Of a DNA stretch of 64,000 nucleotides, positions 51,254 through 60,946 are shown in pieces. Under the pieces are notes generated by a model, which had not been told where the DNA came from, searched no databases, and saw nothing but the letters and a program-made list of their open reading frames with translations. Origin of the DNA: Flavobacteriales bacterium (GTDB lineage Bacteria > Bacteroidota > Bacteroidia > Flavobacteriales_F > PHOS-HE28); assembly GCA_016788635.1 (NCBI GenBank), contig JAEUSU010000008.1:310001-374000 (forward strand). The letters are read 5' to 3'. The position numbers and the translations under genes are program-made. The stretch's first letter is position 1. Each line of letters begins with the position of its first letter.

Positions 51254-51272
51254 GCGGGGTGGGGGAACTTGC

Positions 51273-51280
51273 TACTTTTG
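51273..51280 (+). promoter_or_regulatory. -7 box TACTTTTG
   Basis: A perfect TAnnTTTG match in the divergent gap between the ABC exporter and the dehydrogenase gene, pointing right. With the ATG at 51411 it would give a leader of about 125 nt; a further TACCTTCC occurs near 51381. Confidence 0.4.
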
Positions 51281-51410
51281 CGCGCCCGGAAGAGGAACGG
51301 ATGGGCCGTACACGTTGCGCGGTCCAAAGGTAGGGGTGGGTGGCCCGGTGTTCGGGCACGGCTTTTTCCGCATGCGTTCCTACCTTCCGGGATCAACGAA
51401 CCGCTCCACC

Positions 51411-52511
51411 ATGGCCACCTTGACCGCCACCCCCCCACGATCCCAAAGCATCACCGAACGCATGGCCGAGCTTGGGCACGAGGAAGTGCTCTTCTGCCAG
51501 GACCGTGTCACCGGCCTGCGCGCCATCATCGCCGTGCACAACACCACCTTGGGCCCCGCCCTTGGGGGCACGCGCATGTGGCCTTACGCCAGCGAGGCCG
51601 AGGCGTTGCATGATGTGCTCCGGTTGAGCCGGGGCATGACCTACAAGAGCGCCTTGGCCGGTCTGGACCTGGGCGGTGGCAAGGCCGTCATCATCGGTGA
51701 CGCGCGAACGCAGAAGACCGAGGCCATGTTCCGCCGCTTTGGCCGCTTCGTGGACAGCCTGAACGGCCGGTACATCACGGCCGAGGACGTGGGCATGAGC
51801 ACAGCGGACATGGTGAACATCCGAAAGGAAACGAAGCATGTGGCCGGGTTGCCCGAGGAAATGGGCGGCAGCGGAGATCCGAGCCCCTTCACCGCCTATG
51901 GGGTGTATTGCGGTATGAAGGCCGCTGCAATGAAAGCCTTCGGCAAGGAAAGCCTCTCCGGCTTGAAAGTAGCCGTGCAGGGCGCGGGCAATGTGGGCCG
52001 GCACCTGATCGGCCACCTGGTGCAGGAGGGTGCGAAGGTCTTCCTCACCGACATCCATGATGACAAGCTGGCCGCCATCAAAGCCGAACATGCCGCGGTT
52101 GAACTGGTGGCCCCGGACGCCATCTACGATGTGGACATGGACATCTACAGCCCTTGTGCATTGGGCGCCACCGTGAATGATGATACGCTCCCTCGGTTGC
52201 GCTGCGCGGTGATCGCCGGTGCGGCCAACAACCAGCTTGCTGATGAGGAGGTGCATGGCCAGGCGGTCATGGAGCGCGGTATCCTGTACGTGCCCGACTT
52301 CCTCATAAACGCCGGTGGCATCATCAATTGTGCCTGGGAACGCAAGGGCTACGACCGCAAGGCGGCGCTCACGCAGACCGAGGGCATTCACGACACCACG
52401 TTGACCATTCTTCGCATGAGCGCGGAGGAGCACATCCCCACCTACCTGGCGGCCAACCGCATGGCCGAGCAGCGCGTGCGTTCGATGGCCGAGGCGGGCC
52501 TGGCCTTCTGA
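51411..52511 (+). CDS. Glu/Leu/Phe/Val dehydrogenase, leucine dehydrogenase-like
   Basis: A 366-residue NAD-dependent amino-acid dehydrogenase. Substrate-binding elements are LGPALGGTRMWPY and the catalytic LDLGGGKAVIIGD lysine segment; TAEDVGMSTADM holds the catalytic aspartate region; the Rossmann part is VAVQGAGNVGRHLIGHL. Length and the GGTRM segment fit leucine dehydrogenase, which converts branched-chain amino acids to oxoacids and so feeds branched fatty-acid synthesis; valine or phenylalanine dehydrogenase is the alternative. The frame extends 53 codons upstream, but homologues begin near the ATG chosen. Confidence 0.9.
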   Translation: MATLTATPPRSQSITERMAELGHEEVLFCQDRVTGLRAIIAVHNTTLGPALGGTRMWPYASEAEALHDVLRLSRGMTYKSALAGLDLGGGKAVIIGDARTQKTEAMFRRFGRFVDSLNGRYITAEDVGMSTADMVNIRKETKHVAGLPEEMGGSGDPSPFTAYGVYCGMKAAAMKAFGKESLSGLKVAVQGAGNVGRHLIGHLVQEGAKVFLTDIHDDKLAAIKAEHAAVELVAPDAIYDVDMDIYSPCALGATVNDDTLPRLRCAVIAGAANNQLADEEVHGQAVMERGILYVPDFLINAGGIINCAWERKGYDRKAALTQTEGIHDTTLTILRMSAEEHIPTYLAANRMAEQRVRSMAEAGLAF

Positions 52512-52525
52512 TCGCGGAGAACCAC

Positions 52526-53476
52526 ATGCTAAACCGTCGCTATCTCCGGATCAAGGTCTACCAGGCCCTGTACGCGTTCTTTCAGAGCGACGGCGGCAGC
52601 GCCGCGCGCATCGAGAAGGAGTTGTTCGTGAGCATCGAACGCACCTTCGACATGTACGTGTCGCTCATGATGCTTTTCGGTGAGGTGCGCCATGCCGCAG
52701 AGCGGCGCCTTGAGGAACGCCGCAACAAGAAGCTGCCCACTGCGCATGACCTTAGTGCCGACCGCCGCTTTGTGGACGACCCGGTGCTGGTGGCCCTGGC
52801 TGAAAGCCCCCTGTTACAGGCGGAGGCCGCCAAGCGCCGCATCAGCTGGGTGGGGCAGGGTGACCTGGTGCAGCGCCTGTTGAAGCAGTTCGAGGCAAGC
52901 ACGGAATACCAGCGCTTGATGGAGGCCACCACCGAAAAGGCACGTGGTGGACAGCACATCCTGTTACACCTTTTTCTGGACCACATCGCCCAGTTCGAGC
53001 CGCTCCACGACATGTTCGAGCAGCGCAGCATCTACTGGCTGGAGGACCTTGACCTGGCCTGTGCATTGGTGAAGCGCACCATATCAGGCCTGCGCGATGG
53101 CGAAGGGGCCGAGGAGGCCATGGGTGACCTGGTCCGAGACCCTGCCGAGGAGCAGCAGTTCGTGCGTACGCTTTTCCGCGCGGTGATCGAGCAGAGCGAG
53201 TCGCATGAGCAGGCCATCGCGGCGAAGGCGAGCAATTGGGAAAGCGACCGCATCGCATTGAGCGATATGATCCTCATGAAAATGGCCCTGAGCGAGGCGC
53301 GCACCTTCGAGGAGATCCCCGTGAAGGTGACGCTCAACGAATACATCGAGATCGCCAAGGCTTACAGCACGCCCAAGAGCAAGAATTTCATCAACGGCAT
53401 CCTGGACAAGCTCTTTGCCGAAATGCGGGAGAATGGCACCATCAGAAAGGTGGGTCGGGGCCTGCTCGAAAGCTGA
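52526..53476 (+). CDS. nusB: Transcription antitermination protein NusB (long Bacteroidota form)
   Basis: A 316-residue protein. The opening MLNRRYLRIKVYQALYAFFQSD and the C-terminal NusB core (DRIALSDMILMKMALSEARTFEEIPVKVTLNEYIEIAKAYSTPKSKNFINGILDKL) are typical, with the long middle insertion normal for Bacteroidota NusB. NusB joins NusE in rRNA antitermination. It begins 14 bp after the dehydrogenase stop and starts the nusB-DUF1573-yajC-coaE cluster, which is conserved in this phylum. Confidence 0.93.
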   Translation: MLNRRYLRIKVYQALYAFFQSDGGSAARIEKELFVSIERTFDMYVSLMMLFGEVRHAAERRLEERRNKKLPTAHDLSADRRFVDDPVLVALAESPLLQAEAAKRRISWVGQGDLVQRLLKQFEASTEYQRLMEATTEKARGGQHILLHLFLDHIAQFEPLHDMFEQRSIYWLEDLDLACALVKRTISGLRDGEGAEEAMGDLVRDPAEEQQFVRTLFRAVIEQSESHEQAIAAKASNWESDRIALSDMILMKMALSEARTFEEIPVKVTLNEYIEIAKAYSTPKSKNFINGILDKLFAEMRENGTIRKVGRGLLES

Positions 53477-53483
53477 TCGGGAA

Positions 53484-54002
53484 ATGGCAGGCACGCCTAC
53501 GTTCACGTTCCCCCGAGGTGGCACCGCGCAGGTGATGGTCCTGCTGGCCATGATCGTCACCCTGGCCGCATGCCGCATCACGGACCAGCGTGAGGATGAG
53601 GTGAACACCGGCCATCTGAACCCCGCCACATCACTGGCGCAGGACACCAGCGAGTTGCCGCGTTTCGAGTTCGATTCGCTCACCCGCAGCTTCGGTACCA
53701 TTTCGCAAGGCAGCCTGGTGGAACGGCAGTACCATTTCACCAATGCAGGTCGTACCGATCTTGTCATCGCCAACGTACGCGGCTCATGCGGCTGCACGGT
53801 GGGCAAGGATTGGCCCCGTAACCCGGTCCGTCCAGGCGAGGGTGGGACCATTACCGTAAGCTTCGATAGTGGTGGCCGTGAAGGCCGCCAGGAGAAGACC
53901 ATCAGTGTCATCGCAAATACACGTCCACCCACCACGGTCCTTTTCCTGCACGGTGATGTGGTGGCCCCTTCATCCTCACCCGCACCCCAAGCAATACCCT
54001 GA
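53484..54002 (+). CDS. DUF1573 lipoprotein
   Basis: A 172-residue lipoprotein with a signal peptide ending in VTLAAC (Cys at about residue 30). The mature part contains a DUF1573 Ig-like domain: FDSLTRSFGTISQGSLVERQYHFTNAGRTDLVIANVRGSCGCTVGKDWP, where the CGCT pair is the family hallmark. Function unknown. The position between nusB and yajC is conserved across Bacteroidota. Upstream in-frame ATG overlaps nusB and is less likely. Confidence 0.9.
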   Translation: MAGTPTFTFPRGGTAQVMVLLAMIVTLAACRITDQREDEVNTGHLNPATSLAQDTSELPRFEFDSLTRSFGTISQGSLVERQYHFTNAGRTDLVIANVRGSCGCTVGKDWPRNPVRPGEGGTITVSFDSGGREGRQEKTISVIANTRPPTTVLFLHGDVVAPSSSPAPQAIP

Positions 54003-54004
54003 AA

Positions 54005-54340
54005 ATGCAACCTGCCTTCATCCTTCTGCAAGCCGCCACTGGCGAGCAAAGCCCCATGCCGACCATCATCATGTTCGGCCTCATGTTCGTGGTGTTCTAC
54101 TTCTTCATGATCCGGCCCCAGCAGAAGAAGGCCAAGGAGGCCCGCAAATTCCGCGAGAACCTACAGAAGGGTGCACGCGTGGTCACCATTGGAGGCATCC
54201 ATGGCAAGGTGTTGGAGGTGAATGACAAGACCGTGCTGGTGGAAGTGGACAGCAACGTGAAGTTGCGCTTCGAGAAGAGCGCCATCGCGCTGGACAGCAC
54301 GCAACAGTTGACCGAGGAGGCCGTGAAGGCCGCCAAGTGA
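54005..54340 (+). CDS. yajC: Preprotein translocase subunit YajC
   Basis: A 111-residue membrane protein of the SecDF-YajC complex. It has a single transmembrane helix (PTIIMFGLMFVVFYFFMI) followed directly by the family motif RPQQKKAKE and the small beta domain GARVVTIGGIHGKVLEVNDKTVLVEVDSNVKLRFEKSAI. It lies 2 bp after the DUF1573 gene in the nusB operon. Confidence 0.95.
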   Translation: MQPAFILLQAATGEQSPMPTIIMFGLMFVVFYFFMIRPQQKKAKEARKFRENLQKGARVVTIGGIHGKVLEVNDKTVLVEVDSNVKLRFEKSAIALDSTQQLTEEAVKAAK

Positions 54341-54387
54341 TGATCTACGGTCGCATGGATGTGCGACGCCAAGAAGCCTGACCAAAC

Positions 54388-54975
54388 ATGCTCCGGGTGG
54401 GCGTCACGGGCGGTATCGGCAGCGGGAAGACCACCGTGTGCGAGGTGCTTGCGGTGCTCGGTGCGCCGGTCTTCCATGCCGATGATGAGGCGAGGCAGGT
54501 GCAGGACGATGATCCTGAGGTGCGACGCCGCATGGTGGACGCGTTCGGAGAGAAGTTCTTCGAAAATGGCGCATTGAACAGAAAGGCGCTTGCGGAACGG
54601 GTGTTCGGTGACCCTGACGCCCTGCGCCGGCTCAACGAGATCGTGCACCCTGCCGTGCGGGAGCGGTTCAAGCGCTTCTGCGTGCAGCATGCCCGGGAAC
54701 CCTACGTGGTGATGGAAGCAGCCATTCTCGTGGAGACTGGTGGCCACAAGGCCCTGGACCATCTGGTGGTGGTCACCGCACCCGAGGATGAACGCGTTCG
54801 CCGTGTGATGGGACGTGATGGTGCGGATGCCGCGCACGTGCGCGCACGCATACGCCATCAGGCTACCGATGCACAGCGCAAGGCGGTGGCGGACACCCTC
54901 ATCGTGAACGATGGCCGAACGCTGGTGATCCCCCAGGTACTGTCGTTACATGAACGCTTGATGGGCCGGACATGA
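54388..54975 (+). CDS. coaE: Dephospho-CoA kinase
   Basis: A 195-residue P-loop kinase for the last step of coenzyme A synthesis. The start LRVGVTGGIGSGKTTVCEVLAVLG holds the Walker A; VFHADDEARQV and LNEIVHPAVRERF are further CoaE signatures. With coaBC at 29 kb, two parts of the pathway are present in this window. It overlaps the next small gene by 4 bp (ATGA). Confidence 0.94.
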   Translation: MLRVGVTGGIGSGKTTVCEVLAVLGAPVFHADDEARQVQDDDPEVRRRMVDAFGEKFFENGALNRKALAERVFGDPDALRRLNEIVHPAVRERFKRFCVQHAREPYVVMEAAILVETGGHKALDHLVVVTAPEDERVRRVMGRDGADAAHVRARIRHQATDAQRKAVADTLIVNDGRTLVIPQVLSLHERLMGRT

Positions 54976-55253
54976 GCACGGAGCGCGACCTTCCGCTGAG
55001 CACGGTGACCCTGGTCTTCGGGGTCCTCAGTATTCCGCTCGCCTTCCTTGCGCAATTGTGTGTGCCTGCGCTGATCATGGCATTGCTCGCGCTCGCCTTC
55101 CATGCGTGGGGCCGAAAGCGGAGTGCCCGCAAGGGCGGCTACACGGCGGTGAGCCTCACCCGATCGCAGAAAGGATACCGGCTGGCCCTCGTGGGGGCGT
55201 GTCTTTCCACACTGATGTGGATATTGTGGGCCAGCAACGTGTTGTTGAGCTGA
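54972..55253 (+). CDS. Small membrane protein (DUF4190-like)
   Basis: A 93-residue protein with two to three hydrophobic helices: STVTLVFGVLSIPLAFLAQLCVPALIMALLALAFHAWG and YRLALVGACLSTLMWILWASNVLL. Spacing resembles DUF4190-type membrane proteins (helix pair, basic loop GRKRSARKGG, helix), but similarity is weak. It is coupled to coaE by a 4-bp overlap, so it is the last gene of the nusB operon. Function unknown. Confidence 0.7.
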   Translation: MSTERDLPLSTVTLVFGVLSIPLAFLAQLCVPALIMALLALAFHAWGRKRSARKGGYTAVSLTRSQKGYRLALVGACLSTLMWILWASNVLLS

Positions 55254-55259
55254 TGCGGT

Positions 55260-55814
55260 TCACGCGCTAAGGCGCAAGCGGCGGTGTGGCCCCAGTAACT
55301 CAGCGGCACCAAAGCGGTTCATCAAGGCGCCCAGCAGGGCGGCCGTGGCCTCGGCATCACTCATGGCCCGGTGGGCCACCTCGAAGGGTATGCCGAAGTA
55401 GCGGCACATACTGCCCAGGTTGTGGTGTGCCAATTGCGGCAGCAATCGGCGGCAAAGCTGCTCGGTACATAGCGTATCGCGGTCGTACCGGAGCCCGGTC
55501 CGTGCGAACTCGTGGTCCAGGGCGGTAAGGTCATAGCGCGTGTTGTGGGCCACCACGATGCGGTCGCGGGTGAACCCATCGATCATGCGGGCGATGCGGG
55601 CAAAGGTGGGTGCCCCTTTCAGCATGTGCTCGCGCAGGCCGGTGAGCTGGCGGATGAAGGGCGGTATGGGCTCCCTTGGGTCGATCAACGAATGCCAGCG
55701 GTCCACGGCGCTCCGGCCATCGTGCAATACAATGGCCACCTCCATGATGCGCCCCTGCCGGGGGTCACCATGGGTCGTTTCCACATCCATGATGGCGAAA
55801 GGGGCGGCGCTCAT
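55260..55814 (-). CDS. DEDDh 3'-5' exonuclease (DnaQ/DNA polymerase III epsilon-like)
   Basis: A 184-residue exonuclease-domain protein. Exo I is FAIMDVETTHGDPRQGRIME (the D-x-E pair), Exo II VAHNTRYDLTALDHEF and Exo III HRAMSDAEATAAL with the DEDDh histidine/aspartate. Substrates of the family range from DNA polymerase proofreading to RNA turnover; with no polymerase or UvrC domain attached, a stand-alone nuclease is likely. The ATG before SAAPFAIMDVE is used since the upstream frame overlaps the divergent acyltransferase gene. Confidence 0.88.
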   Translation of the reverse strand: MSAAPFAIMDVETTHGDPRQGRIMEVAIVLHDGRSAVDRWHSLIDPREPIPPFIRQLTGLREHMLKGAPTFARIARMIDGFTRDRIVVAHNTRYDLTALDHEFARTGLRYDRDTLCTEQLCRRLLPQLAHHNLGSMCRYFGIPFEVAHRAMSDAEATAALLGALMNRFGAAELLGPHRRLRLSA

Positions 55815-55895
55815 GCGGGCCGTGATACGCCCCCGGGATGCTCCGGGTTTCCCACGGACCAATGCCCCGATCAGCTTCCTGTGCATCTTAGCATC

Positions 55896-56459
55896 ATGTT
55901 CAGACCCTTCGCCCAGGTCCTGTTCCGCCTGATGGGCTGGCGCGTGGTGGACCATCGCCCCCAGGACCTCGGGTCGTGCATTTACGTGGTGGCGCCCCAC
56001 AGCAGTAATTGGGACTTCATCATCGGGCTGCTGGCGCGCAGCATTGCCCGGTTGGGCCACGTACGGTACCTCGCCAAGAAGGAATTGTTCCGCCCACCTT
56101 TTGGATGGCTGTTCCGGATCCTGGGTGGATATCCTGTGGACCGCTCCAAACGAAGCGATGTGGTGGGGCAGGTGGTCCAGTATTTCAAAGAGGTACCAGG
56201 GTTCACCATTGCCATTACACCGGAAGGAACACGTCGCCACGTGGATAAATGGAAGACCGGGTTCTACCACATCGCCGTGCAAGCTGGCGTCCCCTTGATC
56301 ATGGCCAGCATTGATTATGGCCCGCGTGTGGTCACCTTCCGTGAGCCCTTCGTGCCCAGCGGCGATGTGGACCGCGACGTGCAATGGATGATGGACTATT
56401 TCAGTCAGTTCTCAGGCAAGAACCGCCCTGCGAAGGCCGTTCCCCCCAAAACAGCATGA
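55896..56459 (+). CDS. 1-acyl-sn-glycerol-3-phosphate acyltransferase family protein
   Basis: A 187-residue PlsC-like acyltransferase. Motif I is APHSSNWD (H-x4-D, about residues 33-40) and motif III is ITPEGTR (about 107-113). A lysine-rich block (AKKELFRPPFGWLFRILGGYPVDR) corresponds to motif II. It transfers acyl chains in phospholipid or related lipid synthesis; the short length fits the small Bacteroidota version. Its stop overlaps the start of the next gene (ATGA). Confidence 0.9.
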   Translation: MFRPFAQVLFRLMGWRVVDHRPQDLGSCIYVVAPHSSNWDFIIGLLARSIARLGHVRYLAKKELFRPPFGWLFRILGGYPVDRSKRSDVVGQVVQYFKEVPGFTIAITPEGTRRHVDKWKTGFYHIAVQAGVPLIMASIDYGPRVVTFREPFVPSGDVDRDVQWMMDYFSQFSGKNRPAKAVPPKTA

Positions 56460-56977
56460 AAAGGACCATTGCCCTCCTCACCACCCTTTGTTGCACGCTC
56501 TTGTTGGCGGCCCAGCAGCCCATGGCCGAGTTGCAAGGCGAATTCGCGGATGGCCGGACCATGGTGCTGCCTGCCGGCTTGAAGGGCCGCCCGGCCGTGA
56601 TCGGCCTGGCCTTCGGAAAAGCCGCCCAAGGTCAGTTGGAGTCGTGGTATGAACCCGCCTACTTGCGGTTCGTGGCCAAACACGGGCTCTTTGCCGGTTC
56701 CAGCAACGCGCAGGTACTGTTCGTGCCACTGTTCGTGGGCCTGAACAAAGCGGCCTATGAACCCAGCTTGAAGCAGTTCCGAAAGAGCGCCACGCCCGAG
56801 GTGGCCGATCTGGTCCTGTTCTGCAAGGTGGAGAATGATGTGCGCCAGGCGCTCGGACTGGAACGCGAGAACACCGCCTACTTCCTGGTGCTGGACGCTG
56901 AAGGACGCATAGTCCACCGCGAACAGGGTGCCTACGCGCTACAGAAGCTGGATGCCCTGGAGGAGGCCTTGTGGTGA
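56456..56977 (+). CDS. Secreted thioredoxin-fold-like hypothetical protein
   Basis: A 173-residue protein with a signal peptide ([14 protein letters not shown]). The mature part reads like a thioredoxin-like fold: [36 protein letters not shown], and [23 protein letters not shown] as the closing strand. There is no CxxC motif, so it is not an active disulfide oxidoreductase. ATP10-like assembly factors show a similar layout, but that is only a resemblance. Coupled to the acyltransferase by 4 bp; its stop overlaps the 57004 promoter region. Confidence 0.7.
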   Translation: MKRTIALLTTLCCTLLLAAQQPMAELQGEFADGRTMVLPAGLKGRPAVIGLAFGKAAQGQLESWYEPAYLRFVAKHGLFAGSSNAQVLFVPLFVGLNKAAYEPSLKQFRKSATPEVADLVLFCKVENDVRQALGLERENTAYFLVLDAEGRIVHREQGAYALQKLDALEEALW

Positions 56978-56989
56978 ATGCCGCTGTGA

Positions 56990-56997
56990 TACTTTCG
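56990..56997 (+). promoter_or_regulatory. -7 box TACTTTCG
   Basis: Matches TAnnTTCG and ends 6 nt before the cyclophilin ATG at 57004, which favours that start over an in-frame start at 56971. Confidence 0.5.
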
Positions 56998-57003
56998 CGG
57001 CCC

Positions 57004-57672
57004 ATGCGTCGCCTTCCATTCCTTTCCACGCTTACTACCGCCGCCATTGTGCTGGCGGGGTGTGGTGGTGCTTCCCCACCGGAACCCACAACTGGCGAAC
57101 ACACGGGACCATCCGCCATGAGCGACCAACTTACCGACGGCCTTTACGCAGAGTTCACCACCTCGAAGGGCAGCATCACCTGCCGCCTCACCTATCAGGA
57201 AACGCCCCTTACCGTGGCCAACTTCGTGGGTCTGGCCGAAGGCCGTGTGAAGAACGCGGCCCGTGGCCAGGGTGAACCCTACTTCGACGGGCTCACATTC
57301 CACCGCGTCATTGCGGACTTCATGGTGCAGGGTGGCGATCCCACCGGCACCGGCCGTGGAGGCCCTGGTTATGCGTTCGACGACGAGATCGTGGGCAGCT
57401 TGCGGCACGATGGTCCAGGGGTGCTCAGCATGGCCAATGCAGGCCCCGGCACCAATGGCAGTCAGTTCTTCATCACCCACAAGGCCACTCCATGGCTGGA
57501 TGGCATGCATACCGTGTTCGGCCGGGTGGTGAAAGGCCAGGACGTGGTGAACGCCATCGCCCAGGGCGACCAGATGACCAGCGTGCGCATTGTTCGCGTG
57601 GGCGCTGCGGCAGAGGCTTTCGACCCCGTGGCGGTGCTTGAAGCCAACGCGGGCCGCTTCCGTTCCCGTTAA
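57004..57672 (+). CDS. Cyclophilin-type peptidyl-prolyl isomerase lipoprotein
   Basis: A 222-residue lipoprotein. The signal peptide ends in VLAGC (Cys near residue 19), followed by a short linker and a cyclophilin domain: [81 protein letters not shown]. The catalytic arginine is in FHRV. It assists protein folding in the envelope. The 3' end overlaps the convergent DEAD-box gene by 4 bp. Confidence 0.94.
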   Translation: MRRLPFLSTLTTAAIVLAGCGGASPPEPTTGEHTGPSAMSDQLTDGLYAEFTTSKGSITCRLTYQETPLTVANFVGLAEGRVKNAARGQGEPYFDGLTFHRVIADFMVQGGDPTGTGRGGPGYAFDDEIVGSLRHDGPGVLSMANAGPGTNGSQFFITHKATPWLDGMHTVFGRVVKGQDVVNAIAQGDQMTSVRIVRVGAAAEAFDPVAVLEANAGRFRSR

Positions 57673-58964
57673 CGTCGGGGCCCACCACCGGTACGGTTGC
57701 CGCGCCCTTGTGGCCGCCCTCTGCCATTGCTGGACGGGCCGCTGCGTCCCCTCGGCTGGCGCTCATCAGGCCGGTATTCGGGCCCGGGTTCGAAGCCTGC
57801 TGGCATGGGCATCTTCACGACCTCGTAACCGATCAGCTTTTCGATCCGGCCGAACCCGCGCATCTCAGGGCCTGTAATGAAGGTGATGGCCGTGCCTTTG
57901 CGTGCGGCCCGCGCCGTGCGGCCCACACGATGCACATAATCCTCGGGGTCCTGGGGTGTGTCCCAATTGATCACGATGTCGATGTCATCAATGTCGATAC
58001 CCCGGCTCACCACATCGGTGGCTACAAGGATCCGGAGCCTGCGGTTGCGGAAAGCCAGCATCACCTCCTCGCGTTCGCTTTGTTCCAGGTCGCTGTGCAT
58101 GGCAGCGGCGTTGAAGCCGCGCCGCTTCAACTGGCGCGCCAGGTCGCGGGCGGTGTGCTTGCGCCCGGTGAAGACCAGTATGCTCTGCGCTTCGGTATGG
58201 TTCAGCAGATGCTCGATCACCGGCCCCTTCTGTTTCTCATGGACCACATAGGCCTGTTGGGTCACGCCCTCGGCAGGTTTGCTCAAGGCGATGGTGATCT
58301 CCATCGGGTCGTGCAGCACGTCCTTCGCAAGCGCGCGGATCGCCGGGGGCATGGTGGCACTGAACATCAGGGTCTGGCGGTCTTTCGGCAGGAAACCGAT
58401 GATGCGCTGAATGTCCTCGATGAACCCCATGTCCAGCATGCGGTCCGCCTCATCGAGCACCAGGAACTCCAGGCCGGCCAATGGCACGTAGCCCAGGTTC
58501 AGGTGGCTGAGGAGTTTTCCGGGGGTGGCAATGACCACCTCGGTACCGCCGGTCAATGCTTGTTTCTGCTGGTCGAAGGATGCCCCGTCGGTACCCCCGT
58601 AGATCGGCATGGAGGTGATCGGGGTGTAATAGGCCATGCCCTGCAACTGCTGATCGATCTGCAGGGCCAGTTCCCGCGTGGGTACGATGACCATGGCACG
58701 GATGCTACCCTCGGTCTTGGGCCTGTAAGAGGTGATGATGTCCAGAATGGGGAGCAGGAATGCGGCGGTCTTTCCAGTGCCGGTCTGTGCACAGGCGATC
58801 AGGTCACGGCCTTCGATGACGGCTGGAATGGCCTGTTGCTGAATGGGGGTGGCATTCTTGTACCCCATGGCGAGGATACCTTCAAGCACAGGAGCGCTAA
58901 GGCCTAGATCGCTGAAGCCGTTGGCAGGGGAGATGGTCTGGGGCACGATGGGTCGGGCGGCCAA
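57669..58964 (-). CDS. DEAD-box ATP-dependent RNA helicase (RhlE-like)
   Basis: A 431-residue helicase with all core motifs: Q motif ([10 protein letters not shown]), Walker A AQTGTGKT (59-66), PTRELA, DEAD (171-174), SAT, and HRVGRTAR. The C-terminal 45 residues are Arg/Gly/Pro-rich ([16 protein letters not shown]), a typical RNA-binding tail. Family members unwind RNA in ribosome assembly or decay. No ATG precedes the Q motif in a sensible place; the start is TTG at 58964 or GTG at 58946, and a TACTTTCG box sits 17 nt upstream of the TTG. Confidence 0.93.
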   Translation of the reverse strand: MAARPIVPQTISPANGFSDLGLSAPVLEGILAMGYKNATPIQQQAIPAVIEGRDLIACAQTGTGKTAAFLLPILDIITSYRPKTEGSIRAMVIVPTRELALQIDQQLQGMAYYTPITSMPIYGGTDGASFDQQKQALTGGTEVVIATPGKLLSHLNLGYVPLAGLEFLVLDEADRMLDMGFIEDIQRIIGFLPKDRQTLMFSATMPPAIRALAKDVLHDPMEITIALSKPAEGVTQQAYVVHEKQKGPVIEHLLNHTEAQSILVFTGRKHTARDLARQLKRRGFNAAAMHSDLEQSEREEVMLAFRNRRLRILVATDVVSRGIDIDDIDIVINWDTPQDPEDYVHRVGRTARAARKGTAITFITGPEMRGFGRIEKLIGYEVVKMPMPAGFEPGPEYRPDERQPRGRSGPSSNGRGRPQGRGNRTGGGPRR

Positions 58965-58997
58965 GGGTGGTCCGCGCGGCGCGAAAGTAGGCGGTCT

Positions 58998-60890
58998 TCA
59001 GGATGCCTTCCGTAGGAACGGGCTGGATGCTGGAAAGCTGAAGAGATATGTGGTGCCATCCCCATTCAGCATGCGGAATGATCCTTCCAGTTGTTTGGTC
59101 AGTGCCTCGATGAGCTGGCGTCCAACACCATTGCTGGAATGCTGGACAGGGCTCGGAGTGCCATCATCGGAATAGGTCAACTTCATTTCGGCCTGTTCCA
59201 CGGTCAGATGAATGCGGATAACCCCCCTTGCACCAGGCGGATAGGCATGTTTGATCGAGTTCGTCATCAGCTCGTTCAAAAGCAGGCTCAGCGGAATGAG
59301 CGTATCGATGGTGGCAGGTGGGACTTCGGCATCTATGGTAATGGACAGGCGGTTTTGCACGCCATGCACGGATAGCACCTCCTTGGCCAGGCGGGTGAGG
59401 TGGCCGGCCACATCCACGCGGGAGAGATCACCATGGCGGTAGGTGTTCTCATGCACCAAACCCATGGCCTTTACGCGGCCGAGGCTATCCATGAGGATCT
59501 CTGCCACCGGCGTGCCCTGTGCATGAGTGGCCTGAAGGCCGAGCATGGAGCTCACGATCTGCAGGTTGTTCTTTACGCGGTGGTGGATCTCCTTGAGCAG
59601 CACATTCTTTTCCTCCTCGCTGATGAGGGTCTCCCGGAGCCTTAACTGCTGCCTTTCCAGCTCTATGTTCTTGGCCTGCAACGTTTCGGCCTGTTCTTGG
59701 ATCAACTTCTTGCTGGCTTGAATGCGACGAAGCATGCGCCGGCGGGTGAGCAGGGCGGATACGCTTAGGACCAGTGCGAGCCCCAGGCAAAGGACCAACG
59801 CACCCTGCAACCGTTGCCGGGCTTTTGTGACGGCCATCAACCGTTCGCTCTCTTCCATGGTCGTGCGCATCTGTGCGATGTCACGATCTTTCTGACCAAC
59901 TTGGTACAGTACCTGAAGGTCTGCCACCTGGGCAAGGGCGCGTGCAGTGGTGTAGGACTCCTTCATGGTGGCCCGTTGGCGTTCAGCACGCAATGCGGCA
60001 GCCAGGTCGCCCCGGGCTTCCGCAAGGCGCGAATCCAGTTCAAGGAGTTCGATCTGTTGTGCATGTTCAGCAACCTCCTCAACAAGAGCCCAAGCTTCAC
60101 GTGATCGGTGTCGCGCCATCTCCAGTCGGCCCAACGCCAGTTCGGCTCGTGTCATTTGAAGCGAGAGGTCAAGTTGGACCGCCGCAGGAATGGTTGTTCC
60201 GCAGACTTCCCGGGCCTCATACAGCACGGTCAGTGCATCCGCTGGCTTGCCTCTGTCCATGAACACTTTGGCCTTCAGGATCAATCCCCTGGCCGAACCA
60301 GTGGCATCACCCAGTTTCCGGAAGAGCTCGTGCGTGGCATCCCATTCGCGCATAAGCACATCCACGTGGCCTGCTTCCCTCAGGGCATTCAGCCAATGCA
60401 GGCGTGCATTGGCCACCGCTGCTGGATCACCGGATGCCATGCGCAATGCCAGGGACTTCCGGGCCATCTCCACGGCCTTCTCATGCAAGCCGTTCATGGT
60501 ATAACCACGACCCAACCAGATCAGGTCGTCGGCCATGATGTCCGCGCTGCCCATCCGCTCGGCGATCTCCATGGCCCGGATAGCCGACCGCATGAAGCCT
60601 TCCAACGCCCCTGCTTTGAACTCCTGTTCCCGGATAATGTATATGGCCTTGTGCTGACGCGTAAGGTCGCCGCACTGTGTGGCCAGGTCCAGGGCGTTGC
60701 GGGCATGCTTCATCCGGTCGCCCACTGGTCTTTCTGCCATATCAGCAGCCAGCGTAAGCAGGACATCCGCACGATCCTGCATGCTGCGCGCAGCCTCCAA
60801 CAAGACTTGAAGGGTATCTGTCGTGCGTGATGCATGCACCGCCGGTGAGGCGGCCACGGTGCAGAGCAGCAGAATATGTATGGGGCGCAT
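58998..60890 (-). CDS. TPR sensor histidine kinase (HisKA_2 type)
   Basis: A 630-residue kinase. After a signal peptide (LLLCTVAASPAVHA), residues 25-340 are helical TPR-like repeats in the periplasm; one transmembrane helix follows (ALVLCLGLALVLSVSALL, about 358-376), then a coiled coil and the kinase: H-box EIHHRVKNNLQIVSSML (phospho-His near 435), N-box LLLNELMTNSIKHA and G-box SDDGTP. The H-box is that of HisKA_2/HWE-like kinases. No response regulator gene is adjacent, so its partner is elsewhere. Similar TPR kinases are common in Bacteroidota. Confidence 0.9.
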   Translation of the reverse strand: MRPIHILLLCTVAASPAVHASRTTDTLQVLLEAARSMQDRADVLLTLAADMAERPVGDRMKHARNALDLATQCGDLTRQHKAIYIIREQEFKAGALEGFMRSAIRAMEIAERMGSADIMADDLIWLGRGYTMNGLHEKAVEMARKSLALRMASGDPAAVANARLHWLNALREAGHVDVLMREWDATHELFRKLGDATGSARGLILKAKVFMDRGKPADALTVLYEAREVCGTTIPAAVQLDLSLQMTRAELALGRLEMARHRSREAWALVEEVAEHAQQIELLELDSRLAEARGDLAAALRAERQRATMKESYTTARALAQVADLQVLYQVGQKDRDIAQMRTTMEESERLMAVTKARQRLQGALVLCLGLALVLSVSALLTRRRMLRRIQASKKLIQEQAETLQAKNIELERQQLRLRETLISEEEKNVLLKEIHHRVKNNLQIVSSMLGLQATHAQGTPVAEILMDSLGRVKAMGLVHENTYRHGDLSRVDVAGHLTRLAKEVLSVHGVQNRLSITIDAEVPPATIDTLIPLSLLLNELMTNSIKHAYPPGARGVIRIHLTVEQAEMKLTYSDDGTPSPVQHSSNGVGRQLIEALTKQLEGSFRMLNGDGTTYLFSFPASSPFLRKAS

Positions 60891-60946
60891 TCGCAGCTTC
60901 GGAATAGGCCATCCATACGCAGATGCACGGCAGCAGGTTGCGGGGC